Part shown: positions 7,681 through 14,768 of the stretch, in pieces
How positions within the stretch are numbered: position 1 is the first letter of the stretch
How the letters are laid out: each line of letters starts with the position of its first letter
Source: Mycolicibacterium poriferae
Lineage (GTDB): Bacteria > Actinomycetota > Actinomycetes > Mycobacteriales > Mycobacteriaceae
Assembly: GCF_010728325.1 (NCBI RefSeq)
Contig: NZ_AP022570.1
Span: forward strand, 4,464,001 to 4,528,000
Direction of reading: 5' to 3'
DNA: 64,000 nucleotides
Position numbers and translations under genes: made by a program
The notes under the pieces: generated by a model
What the model was told of the DNA's origin: nothing
The model's database searches: none
What the model saw: only the letters and a program-made list of their open reading frames with translations

Positions 7681-9278
7681 ACGGTGGGCGCCGTGGCAAT
7701 AACGCCCCTGCCGTCCGCCTGCGCCTCGCGCACGAGTTGACGCACCCGGAACTTCTGCACCTTGCCGCTGGCGGTGCGGGGGAAGTCGTCGGTTTCGAGC
7801 AACCGCTCCGGCCAGGCCTGCCGGGCCACTCCCTCGGCTTCGAAGTGCGCCCGAACCTGCTCGAGGGTCGGCATGACCGCGCCGTCCCGGATCCGCAGAA
7901 CCGCGGCGGCATGCTCGCCCAAGCGCGCATCGGGGGCGGCGACGACGACCGCCTCGGCCACCGCAGGCATCGACAGCAGTACTTCCTCGACCTCCAGTGC
8001 GCTGATGTTCTCCCCGCCGCGGATGATGACGTCGGCCTTGCGGTCGGTGATCGTCAGGTATCCCTCCTCGTCGAGCACCCCGATGTCGCCGGTGCGGTAC
8101 CAACCGTCCTCGTCGAACGACTGCGCGGTCAGGTCGTCGTCGGTGTATCCCAGGCACAGGTCCGGCCCACGGCTGAAGATCTCGCCGTCGGGCCCGAGCC
8201 TGATCTCCACCCCCGGACGCGGGTCACCGTCGGTGAACAGGCGTTTGTCCTCGGGCGCCGTCGGCCCCGAACCGGTGATCGACGGGTGCTCGGTGCTGCC
8301 GTAGGCACGGAACACGAACATCCCCAGGTCGTTGAGGCGCTGTGTCACCGCCGCGGGAACCGACGACCCGCCCAGTCCCACGGTGGTGAAGTGCTTCAGG
8401 TGCTCGGGGCGGCAATCGGGATGGTCGAGCAGGCTGGTGACGAAGAAGGGCGGGCCGCCGCCGATGGACAACCCGTCCTGCTCGATGAGTTCGAGAACCT
8501 TGCCCGGATCCCATACGTCGCACAGGTCGACGGGCGCACCCTCCAGAACCGGGATCAGCAGCGCACCGATCATGCCGATGAAGTGCCCGACCGGCGTGGC
8601 GGTCAGCTGCCGCCCCCGGCCGGGCGGATAGTTCGCCAGGAGCTGTCGCGTTTCGCAGCTCAGCGTCTGGTGACTGTGAATCACGCCCTTGGGATCGCGG
8701 GTGGTGCCGGACGTGAAGGCGATCAGTGCCGGCGCGGCGGGGTCGGTGGCCATCGTGCCGTCCATCGGTTCGTCGGCGAGCAGGTCGTCGAAGTGCTGTT
8801 CGTGGCCGCTGAGCTCGTCCGCGGCACCGACCATGCCGACGAGGGGGATGTCGGCGCACAGGTCCTGCTGATAGCGCATGCGTCCGAACTGCGCGGTGGT
8901 GATAAACACGCGTGGTGCGGCGGTTGCGAGGATGTGGCTCAGTTCCTTGCGTCCGTAGAAGTGCACGATCGGCACGATCACGGCGCCGAGCAGGGCTGAG
9001 GCCCAGAAGGTCAGCGCGGCCTCGCGCCAGTTGGGCAGCTGCAGTGCGACGACGTCACCGGGTCCGATTCCGCGGGACCGCAACCCGGCGGCCAGCCGTC
9101 GCGCGTCTCGTTCCATGTCGGCGAACGTCCCGGAATACGGCCGGACCGCCGAATGCACGCAGAACTCGGCCTGCGGGTTGTCGCGCAGCCCGTTGGCCAC
9201 GAGATCACCGAGGGTTTCCCGCGTCCACCAACCCTCGCGCTCGTACCGCTCGACCAACTCGGGAGGGATAATCCGCAT
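7671..9278 (-). CDS. Acyl-CoA synthetase (AMP-forming, cyclohexanecarboxylate-CoA ligase-like)
   Basis: 535 aa ANL enzyme. LIAFTSGTTRDPKGVIHSH is near residue 190, followed by FRAYGSTEHPSI in the adenylation core. GWYRTGDIG, DRKADVIIRGGENIS and the C-terminal lysine in FPRTASGKVQKFRV complete the family motifs. The N-terminus (YEREGWWTRETLGDL) resembles the cyclohexanecarboxylate/short-chain CoA ligase subgroup. It would form the CoA thioester of a catabolic acid intermediate. ATG start 9278 faces the divergent echA gene across a 93-base promoter region with operator-like half-sites. A separate promoter directly downstream drives the amidohydrolase-FadD pair. Confidence 0.85.
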   Translation of the reverse strand: MRIIPPELVERYEREGWWTRETLGDLVANGLRDNPQAEFCVHSAVRPYSGTFADMERDARRLAAGLRSRGIGPGDVVALQLPNWREAALTFWASALLGAVIVPIVHFYGRKELSHILATAAPRVFITTAQFGRMRYQQDLCADIPLVGMVGAADELSGHEQHFDDLLADEPMDGTMATDPAAPALIAFTSGTTRDPKGVIHSHQTLSCETRQLLANYPPGRGRQLTATPVGHFIGMIGALLIPVLEGAPVDLCDVWDPGKVLELIEQDGLSIGGGPPFFVTSLLDHPDCRPEHLKHFTTVGLGGSSVPAAVTQRLNDLGMFVFRAYGSTEHPSITGSGPTAPEDKRLFTDGDPRPGVEIRLGPDGEIFSRGPDLCLGYTDDDLTAQSFDEDGWYRTGDIGVLDEEGYLTITDRKADVIIRGGENISALEVEEVLLSMPAVAEAVVVAAPDARLGEHAAAVLRIRDGAVMPTLEQVRAHFEAEGVARQAWPERLLETDDFPRTASGKVQKFRVRQLVREAQADGRGVIATAPTVRI

Positions 9279-9316
9279 GCTGGAGTGGGCCGCCTTCCGT
9301 CCGGAGGAGATGCCAC

Positions 9317-9353
9317 CGCGATGCTATTCTCCGCCCGCGAGAATGCCAATACC
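9317..9353. promoter_or_regulatory. Two overlapping imperfect operator dyads between fadD and echA
   Basis: Site 1 (9317-9331) is CGCGAT-GCT-ATTCTC and site 2 (9339-9353) is GAGAAT-GCC-AATACC, with starts 22 bases apart. Their inner halves form a perfect ATTCTC-N7-GAGAAT dyad (9326-9344). The position between divergent genes fits joint control of both. Confidence 0.5.
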
Positions 9354-9371
9354 GAAGATGGAGAATGAGTG

Positions 9372-10088
9372 ATGGTCGACCTGGAATTCGACGACGAGTT
9401 GGCCATCATCACCATCGACCGCCCGCACGCCCGCAACGCGATCTCGCTGGAGACGATGGGCCAACTCGAGAAGGCCCTCGACGGTGCCGAGGGCGCGAGG
9501 GGTCTGGTGCTCACCGGCGCCGGCGACCGAGCCTTCGTCTCCGGCGGCGACCTCAAGGAACTCAGCGCGCTGCGCACGGTCGAGCAGGCGTCGGCGATGT
9601 CGTTTCGCATGCGGTCGATCTGCGATCGCATCGCCGGTTTCCCGGTACCCGTCATCGCCGCCTTGAACGGCCATGCCCTGGGCGGGGGCGCCGAGTTCGC
9701 GGTGGCCGCCGACATCCGGCTGGCTGCCGACGACGTCAAGATCGGCTTCAACCAGGTCGCGCTGGCGATCATGCCGGCATGGGGCGGCGCCGAACGACTC
9801 GTCGAACTGGTGGGCTACAGCAAGGCGCTGTTGCTTGCCGGCACCGGACGGATCCTGGCCGCCACCGAGGCCGAACGCATCGGGCTGATCGACCAGGTCA
9901 TCCCCCGCGCGTCCTTCGACCAGCAGTGGCGGCTCATCGCCCGAACCCTCGCGAGCCCGCAGGCCGGACAGGTCAAGCGCGTGATGCGTGGCGTCCCCAC
10001 AACCGAGGCGGTCGCGGCATTCGCAGACTTGTGGGTCGCCGACCAGCACTGGGCCGCAGCGGACAAGGTGATGAACAAGGGCAAGTAG
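9372..10088 (+). CDS. Enoyl-CoA hydratase/isomerase (EchA family)
   Basis: 238 aa, slightly short for a crotonase. It has the N-terminal IDRPHARNAIS and the oxyanion-hole loops FVSGGDLKEL (about 57) and NGHALGGGAEFAVAADIRLA (about 98-115). IMPAWGGAERLV carries the second catalytic acidic position. It would hydrate or isomerise an enoyl-CoA in side-chain or ring beta-oxidation. I prefer ATG 9372; a GTG one codon earlier is also possible. Shine-Dalgarno ggaga is 8-12 bases upstream. It is divergent from the FadD gene and followed by a 424-base repeat-rich gap. Confidence 0.85.
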   Translation: MVDLEFDDELAIITIDRPHARNAISLETMGQLEKALDGAEGARGLVLTGAGDRAFVSGGDLKELSALRTVEQASAMSFRMRSICDRIAGFPVPVIAALNGHALGGGAEFAVAADIRLAADDVKIGFNQVALAIMPAWGGAERLVELVGYSKALLLAGTGRILAATEAERIGLIDQVIPRASFDQQWRLIARTLASPQAGQVKRVMRGVPTTEAVAAFADLWVADQHWAAADKVMNKGK

Positions 10089-10090
10089 CC

Positions 10091-10262
10091 CGGGAGGCCG
10101 CGAGGCGACGCTGGCTGGCGAGGCCGCGACGCTGCGAGGCGAGGGGCAAGGCTGGCGACGCTGCGAGGCGAGGTGGCGAGGCCGCGACGCGGCGACGCGG
10201 CGAGGCGGCGACGCTGCGAGGCGAGGTGGCGAGGCGGCGACGCTGGCGAGGCCATGACGCTG
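10091..10262. repeat. GC-rich degenerate tandem repeat array after echA
   Basis: This stretch is built from recurring pieces of the form gcgacgctgcgaggcgaggt, in imperfect copies separated by variants such as gcgaggccgcgacgc. It sits in the 424-base non-coding gap and encodes nothing credible. It looks like a minisatellite-type expansion. Confidence 0.6.
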
Positions 10263-10318
10263 CGAGCGTACGGTTTCTGACGAAAAACCGGCCATACGCG
10301 TCAGAAACCGTACGCTCG
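10263..10318. repeat. Perfect 20-bp inverted repeat with 16-nt loop
   Basis: The left arm at 10263-10282 (CGAGCGTACGGTTTCTGACG) is the exact reverse complement of 10299-10318, with a 16-nt loop. No T-run follows, so it is not a classical intrinsic terminator. It may be a dispersed palindromic element or a transcript-end structure for echA. Confidence 0.75.
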
Positions 10319-10375
10319 AAGCGATCTCCAGACGTTCCGCAACCGCGTCACCTAGGTTCCGCGATGTCTTCCACT

Positions 10376-10437
10376 CGGAGCGGCACCGCGACACCGCGCG
10401 CGGAGCGGCGCCGCGACACCGCGCGCGGAGCTGCACC
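10376..10437. repeat. 25-bp direct repeat, about 2.5 copies
   Basis: Units at 10376-10400 and 10401-10425 differ at one position (cggagcggca versus cggagcggcg, then ccgcgacaccgcgcg). A partial third copy follows. It lies in the gap before the DUF35 gene. Confidence 0.65.
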
Positions 10438-10468
10438 CGACCACCGGGCCGGACCATGCGCCGCTGCT

Positions 10469-10505
10469 GTTCTCCCTAGACGAGAACGTCATTTCCGATT
10501 ATCGT
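10469..10505 (+). promoter_or_regulatory. Operator-like dyads and -10 box upstream of DUF35 gene
   Basis: GAGAAC-GTC-ATTTCC (10482-10496) matches the window consensus at 9 of 12 positions. The upstream GTTCTC (10469-10474) forms a perfect GTTCTC-N7-GAGAAC dyad, the same arrangement as at 9326-9344. TATCGT (10500-10505) lies 7 bases before the GTG start at 10513, which suggests a leaderless transcript. Confidence 0.45.
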
Positions 10506-10512
10506 CAATCGG

Positions 10513-10935
10513 GTGTCGACATCGCAGCGGGCCCTCGCGCCCGAGATCTCCACCTGGCCGGATGACGAACCACAGCTCATCGGCAGTACCTGCGCCACCT
10601 GCGGCGCCACCACTTTCCCGGTTCAGCGGCACTGCCCCAAGTGCAGCGGCGCCGACATGTCGGAGGTGCGGTTGCCGCGGCGCGGCACCCTGGTCGCCTG
10701 GACGACGCAGGGATTTCCGCCCGGTCCTCCGTACAAGGGCCCGACCGGCAAGGACTTCGTGCCGTTCGGAGTGGGCCTGGTCCAACTCGACGACGTCATC
10801 CGCGTCGAGGGCCGACTCACCGAGAGTGACCCTGCCAAGCTGGAATTCGGCCAGGAGGTGGAGCTGACGATGGTGCCGTTCACGACCGATGAGGACGGCA
10901 CCGAGGTCATGACGTTCGCCTTCCAGCCCGCCTAG
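10513..10935 (+). CDS. DUF35 / Zn-ribbon OB-fold protein (ChsH2/thiolase-partner type)
   Basis: 140 aa. A rubredoxin-like zinc ribbon (CATC...CPKC, about residues 27-46) is followed by an OB-fold (RRGTLVAWTTQGFPPGP through VELTMVPF). DUF35 proteins bind acyl-CoA and partner thiolase-like enzymes, as ChsH2 does with the aldolase Ltp2 in steroid side-chain degradation. The gene directly precedes a thiolase-like gene (16-base gap), which supports such a complex. GTG start at 10513; no Shine-Dalgarno is obvious, but a -10-like TATCGT at the right distance suggests leaderless translation. Confidence 0.8.
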   Translation: MSTSQRALAPEISTWPDDEPQLIGSTCATCGATTFPVQRHCPKCSGADMSEVRLPRRGTLVAWTTQGFPPGPPYKGPTGKDFVPFGVGLVQLDDVIRVEGRLTESDPAKLEFGQEVELTMVPFTTDEDGTEVMTFAFQPA

Positions 10936-10951
10936 AGAGGACAAACACCTC

Positions 10952-12097
10952 ATGACCAACGACGTCGCCATCATCGGCGTAGGTCTGCACCCCTTCGGCC
11001 GCTTCGACAAGACCGCAATGGAGATGGGCGCCGAGGCCATTCATTCAGCCCTCGCCGACGCCGGCGTCGAGTGGAAGGACATCCAGTTCGGTTTCGGCGG
11101 CAGCTATGAGGTGTCCAACCCCGACGCAGTGACCCGACTGGTGGGCCTCACCGGCATCACCTTCACCAACGTGTTCAACGCCTGCGCCACCGCCGCATCG
11201 GCGATCCAGCAGACCGCCGACACCATCCGCCTCGGCAAGTATGACGTCGGCATCGCGATCGGCCTCGACAAGCACCCGCGCGGCGCGTTCACCGACGATC
11301 CCGCCAAGCTCGCCCTGCCCCAGTGGTACGCCGAGAACGGCCAATTCGTCACCACCAAGTTCTTCGGCATGAAAGCCAACCACTACCTGCACAAGCACGG
11401 TATCTCGGAGGAGACACTGGCCCGGGTGGCCAACAAGAACTTCCGCAACGGAGCGTTGAACCCGAACGCGTTCCGCCGCAAGGAGATCTCGATCGACGAG
11501 ATCATGGCGTCGCCGGTGCTGAACTATCCGCTTCGTCAGTACATGTTCTGCGCGCCCGACGAGGGTGCCGCAGCGGTGATCATGTGTCGCGGCGACATCG
11601 CGCACAAGTTCACCGACAAGCCGGTCTTCGTGCGGGCCAGCGAGATTCGCACGCGAACGCACGGCGCCTACGAGGTCCACGCCACGTCGGCCCCGTTGGA
11701 CGAGGACGCCTCACCGACGGTGTATGCAGCTCGGGCCGCCTACGAGGCCGCCGGGATCGGTCCCGAGGACGTCGACGTCGCCCAGCTCCAGGACACCGAC
11801 GCCGGGGCCGAGGTGATCCACATGGCCGAGACCGGCCTGTGCGCCGACGGTGAGCAGGAGAAGTTGCTGGCCGATGGTGCGACGGAGATCCACGGCAGCA
11901 TCCCGGTCAACACGGACGGCGGACTGATCGCCAACGGTGAACCGATCGGGGCTTCAGGGCTGCGTCAGATGCACGAACTGGTCCGCCAGCTGCGCGGTGA
12001 GGCGGGTGACCGCCAGGTTCCGGGCTCACCGCGGGTGGGCCTGGCCCAGGTGTACGGCGCGCCGGGCACCGCTTCGGCGACGATCCTGTCGGTGTAG
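10952..12097 (+). CDS. Thiolase-like lipid-transfer/aldolase protein (Ltp2/SCP-x type)
   Basis: 381 aa with a thiolase fold. The nucleophile-like segment NVFNACATAASAI is at about residue 70, LNYPLRQYMFCAPDEGAAAVI mid-protein, VNTDGGLIANGEPIGASG near 315-330, and a C-terminal GAPGTASATILSV. GEPIGASG replaces the GHPxGASG of degradative thiolases, so the usual catalytic His position is Glu. This fits non-thiolytic members such as the retro-aldolase Ltp2. With the adjoining DUF35 protein it probably forms a ChsH2-Ltp2-like complex that cleaves a beta-hydroxyacyl-CoA. Shine-Dalgarno agagagg precedes the ATG. It converges on the TetR gene, with 6 bases between stops. Confidence 0.8.
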   Translation: MTNDVAIIGVGLHPFGRFDKTAMEMGAEAIHSALADAGVEWKDIQFGFGGSYEVSNPDAVTRLVGLTGITFTNVFNACATAASAIQQTADTIRLGKYDVGIAIGLDKHPRGAFTDDPAKLALPQWYAENGQFVTTKFFGMKANHYLHKHGISEETLARVANKNFRNGALNPNAFRRKEISIDEIMASPVLNYPLRQYMFCAPDEGAAAVIMCRGDIAHKFTDKPVFVRASEIRTRTHGAYEVHATSAPLDEDASPTVYAARAAYEAAGIGPEDVDVAQLQDTDAGAEVIHMAETGLCADGEQEKLLADGATEIHGSIPVNTDGGLIANGEPIGASGLRQMHELVRQLRGEAGDRQVPGSPRVGLAQVYGAPGTASATILSV

Positions 12098-12103
12098 CGG
12101 GCG

Positions 12104-12733
12104 TCAGCGATGCTCGGCGGTGGCGCTCACCTGTCCGGCCACCGCGGGCATCGGCTCGCCCTCGAGTCGCCGGATCCACCGCTCGCAGAACGCAAAGGTC
12201 TCCTCATGCCCGGTGTCGATGCCCAGGGCTCGTTCCATCACCAGCGCCTGCGACACGCTCGTGGCGAACACCGTCCACACCACCGGCGGCACGTCTGCGG
12301 TGTTGTGGCCGTAGCGCCGCAGCGCCTCGGTGATCGCGCGGTTCTGCTCCTGCCGGAACCGCTCGGCGTAGTAGACGATCTCGGCGCGAAGAGCTTTGCG
12401 ATGGTTCGCCAGCCCCATGAACTCCATCGTCAGCCGGGTGGCCTCCGGCGCGGTGCTGAACCGCCACAGCGCCCACAACGGCTGCGGCGACTGCAGAGCA
12501 GTCGTCAGCACGGCCAGCCCCTCCTCGGCGCGGCGATGGAAGACGGCCAGGAACAGATCCTCCATGGTGCGAAAGTAGTAATGCACCAACTGCGGTTTCA
12601 GGCCCGCACGGTCGGCGACGCGGCGCGACGTCACCGCGGCGTAGCCCTCCTCGAGCAGCAGCTGCTCGGCGGCATCGAGGAGCACGACGCGGTTCTTCGC
12701 GTCCGGGGCTCCGATTCGCCTCGGCGATGCCAT
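12104..12733 (-). CDS. TetR-family transcriptional regulator
   Basis: 209 aa. The N-terminal helix-turn-helix spans about residues 14-60 (ILDAAEQLL-like start, TSRRVADRAGLKPQLVHYYF). The ligand domain that follows has FSTAPEATRLTMEF and a Trp/Arg-rich end. TetR proteins of this type are repressors released by a lipophilic ligand or acyl-CoA. It is transcribed away from the P450 at 12874 with 140 bases between starts. A strong palindrome (12797-12818) lies in that gap, so it probably represses itself and the P450. Its palindrome differs from the GAGAAT-type sites elsewhere in the window. Confidence 0.85.
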   Translation of the reverse strand: MASPRRIGAPDAKNRVVLLDAAEQLLLEEGYAAVTSRRVADRAGLKPQLVHYYFRTMEDLFLAVFHRRAEEGLAVLTTALQSPQPLWALWRFSTAPEATRLTMEFMGLANHRKALRAEIVYYAERFRQEQNRAITEALRRYGHNTADVPPVVWTVFATSVSQALVMERALGIDTGHEETFAFCERWIRRLEGEPMPAVAGQVSATAEHR

Positions 12734-12796
12734 CCGTCACCCCCGTTCGTGTGCCGCGGTTTCCGCCGCGTCGTCCTTGACCCTAACTCTTACCCC

Positions 12797-12818
12797 ATGC
12801 TAAGCAGGTGCTCAGCAT
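12797..12818. promoter_or_regulatory. Likely TetR operator, 22-bp imperfect palindrome
   Basis: Half-sites ATGCTAAGCAG (12797-12807) and GTGCTCAGCAT (12808-12818) are complementary at 18 of 22 positions overall. It sits between the divergent TetR and P450 genes, so autoregulation is the simplest reading. Confidence 0.6.
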
Positions 12819-12873
12819 TTTTGAACGCGCTCATCTCGTCCAGACGAGCCGCCAGCCCCGGGAGGCACAACAC

Positions 12874-14154
12874 ATGACCGACTTCGACACGATCGACTAC
12901 TTCACCGATCCGTCTCTCGTGCCCGACCCCCACCCGTACTTCGACCACCTGCGCAGCAGGTGTCCGGTGGTCAAGGAGCCGCACTACGGTGTGCTCGCGG
13001 TGACCGGCTACGAGGAAGCCGCGACGGTCCTCAAGGACAGCGACACGTTCTCGTCGTGCATCGCCGTGGCAGGCCCGTTCCCACCGCTGCCGTTCACCCC
13101 GGAGGGCGACGACATCACCGACCAGATCACCGCACATCGGCCCCAGATGCCGATGTTCGAGCACATGGTCACCATGGATCCCCCCGACCACACCAATGCG
13201 CGTTCGTTGCTGAACCGACTGCTGACGCCCAGCCGGCTCAAGGAGAACGAGGATTTCATGTGGCGCCTGGCCGACGAGGTTCTCGATGACTTCATCGAGG
13301 CCGGCCGCTGCGAATTCCTCACCGCGTACGCGAAACCGTTCTCTCTACTGGTGATTGCCGACCTGCTGGGCGTACCCGAATCGGACCATGACGAGTTCCG
13401 CACCGTGCTCGGCGCACCCCGCCCCGGAGCCAACGTCGGCTCGCTCGACCACAGCGACCTGGTCGGCGCGAACCCGCTGGAGTGGCTGGACGAGAAGTTC
13501 ATCGGTTACCTGGAAGAGCGTCGCGAGAATCCGCGCGACGACGTGCTCACTGCGCTGGCGACGGCGAAGTACCCGGACGGTTCGACGCCGCCGGTGATCG
13601 AGGTGGTTCGTTCGGCGACGTTCCTGTTCGCCGCGGGCCAGGAGACCACCACCAAGCTGCTGTCCGCATCGCTGCGCGTTCTCGGCGATCATCCGGACAT
13701 CCAGCAGAGGCTGCGCGCTGATCGCAGCCGGATCCCGATCTTCGTCGAGGAGGCGCTGCGGATGGACGCGCCGGTGAAAAGCCAGTTCCGGCTTGCCAAG
13801 AAGCCGACCAAGGTCGGTGACATCGACGTGCCCGCGGGCACGACGATGATGGTGTGCCCCGGTGCGGTCAACCGCGATCCGCACCGTTTCGAGCACCCGC
13901 ACGAGTTCGACCTGGACCGCAAGAATGTCCGCGAGCACATCGCCTTCGGCCGCGGCGTGCACTCCTGCCCGGGCGGCCCGCTGGCCCGCGTCGAGGGACG
14001 GGTTTCCATCGAGCGAATCCTGGACCGGATGGGCAACATCGAAATCGACGCCGACAAGCACGGCGCCCCGGGGGAGCGCCGTTACACCTACGAGCCGACG
14101 TTCATCCTGCGCGGCCTGACCGAGCTCAACATCACCTTCGACCCTGTGCGGTAA
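12874..14154 (+). CDS. Cytochrome P450 (paralogue of the P450 at 52675-53958)
   Basis: 426 aa soluble bacterial P450. The I-helix oxygen-activation motif AAGQETTTK is near residue 255, ExxR is in EEALRM (about 293), and the haem loop FGRGVHSCPGG gives the Cys thiolate ligand at about 370. It shares distinctive stretches (FSSCIAVAGPFP; KEPHYGV; LTPSRLKENED) with the P450 at 52675. The ATG at 12874 follows a good gggagg Shine-Dalgarno at 9 bases; the earlier GTG at 12808 lies inside the operator and is not used. Substrate is unknown. No ferredoxin is adjacent, so it must borrow one of the four in the window. Confidence 0.85.
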   Translation: MTDFDTIDYFTDPSLVPDPHPYFDHLRSRCPVVKEPHYGVLAVTGYEEAATVLKDSDTFSSCIAVAGPFPPLPFTPEGDDITDQITAHRPQMPMFEHMVTMDPPDHTNARSLLNRLLTPSRLKENEDFMWRLADEVLDDFIEAGRCEFLTAYAKPFSLLVIADLLGVPESDHDEFRTVLGAPRPGANVGSLDHSDLVGANPLEWLDEKFIGYLEERRENPRDDVLTALATAKYPDGSTPPVIEVVRSATFLFAAGQETTTKLLSASLRVLGDHPDIQQRLRADRSRIPIFVEEALRMDAPVKSQFRLAKKPTKVGDIDVPAGTTMMVCPGAVNRDPHRFEHPHEFDLDRKNVREHIAFGRGVHSCPGGPLARVEGRVSIERILDRMGNIEIDADKHGAPGERRYTYEPTFILRGLTELNITFDPVR

Positions 14155-14194
14155 CGGTGCAAGGGAAACGGTGACAGGCGCAAGAGCGACGTTC

Positions 14195-14206
14195 TAATAT
14201 TTGACA
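14195..14206 (+). promoter_or_regulatory. -10 box placing transcription start at the ATG (leaderless)
   Basis: TAATAT at 14195-14200 lies 6 bases upstream of ATG 14207. No Shine-Dalgarno is present. This TANNNT-N6-ATG spacing is typical of mycobacterial leaderless mRNAs. Confidence 0.5.
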
Positions 14207-14641
14207 ATGCTCCTCTGCAGATGGATTCCGCGTGTCTGCGTGGCGGGTCTGTTCACAACCACCGCGGTACTCGCCGTCGCGTCGGCGCAGGCCCAGCCGG
14301 TGATGCACCAGATCCGCTACACCGTCGGAGCAAGCCAGGACATCGCCAACGCGGAGATCTACTACCGCGACGTCGATCCGCCCAATTGGGCTGACTACAG
14401 CCACAATCCGTACCTGTACACCCCGAACGCCGAGGTGAACCTGGGACCGAATCAGCCCTGGGTACTGGAAGCGACCCTGGCCAACCCCGACGACTGGGCG
14501 ATGGTGGTGGTCGGTCTCCCCGGTCCCACCACAGCTCCGTTACAGGAGCCGGGTTTCGTGTGCGAGCTTCGCGTCGACGACGTCGTGGTCGCGACGGACT
14601 CCGGAACCAAGGGCGCGCTCTGCTCCATCCGGCCCTGGTGA
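14207..14641 (+). CDS. Secreted MmpS-like protein
   Basis: 144 aa. An N-terminal signal peptide (VCVAGLFTTTAVLAVASAQAQP, cleavage near AQA) is followed by a small beta-rich domain. VRYTVG-type opening (IRYTVGASQDIANAEIYYRDVD), then QPWVLEATL and a final FVCELRVDDVVVATDSG with CSIRPW, follow the MmpS pattern of GCRITVDG plus a last cysteine. The two cysteines probably form a disulphide. MmpS proteins partner MmpL lipid exporters, but no mmpL is nearby and the anchor looks cleavable, so it may be a free periplasmic relative. Start ATG 14207 is likely leaderless. Confidence 0.6.
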   Translation: MLLCRWIPRVCVAGLFTTTAVLAVASAQAQPVMHQIRYTVGASQDIANAEIYYRDVDPPNWADYSHNPYLYTPNAEVNLGPNQPWVLEATLANPDDWAMVVVGLPGPTTAPLQEPGFVCELRVDDVVVATDSGTKGALCSIRPW

Positions 14642-14656
14642 CCGTGGTCCCGAGTA

Positions 14657-14768
14657 CTGCGGCGACCTGACTTCTGCGGCGATCTGACTTCTGCGGCGAT
14701 CTGACTTCTGCGGCAACATCACTACCGCGACGGCCTCACTCCCGCGGCGGCGTCACTACTGCGGCGGG
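14657..14768. repeat. 17-bp tandem repeat, about 6.6 copies
   Basis: Consecutive 17-base units begin at 14657, 14674, 14691, 14708, 14725 and 14742, with a partial at 14759. The first three read ctgcggcg(a)(c/t)ctgactt almost identically and the rest drift. The array fills the space between two convergent genes and runs into the last codons of the minus-strand gene, so copy number could change its C-terminus. Confidence 0.75.

Noticed and set aside
9324..10457. Minus-strand 377-aa open frame over echA and the repeat block
   Set aside because: Its low-complexity Arg/Ser-rich stretches come from the repeats, and it is antisense to echA.
14182..14196. Another GAGAAT-type operator before the MmpS-like gene (AAGAGC-GAC-GTTCTA)
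   Set aside because: Only 7 of 12 half-site positions match, which is near what chance would give in this many promoters.
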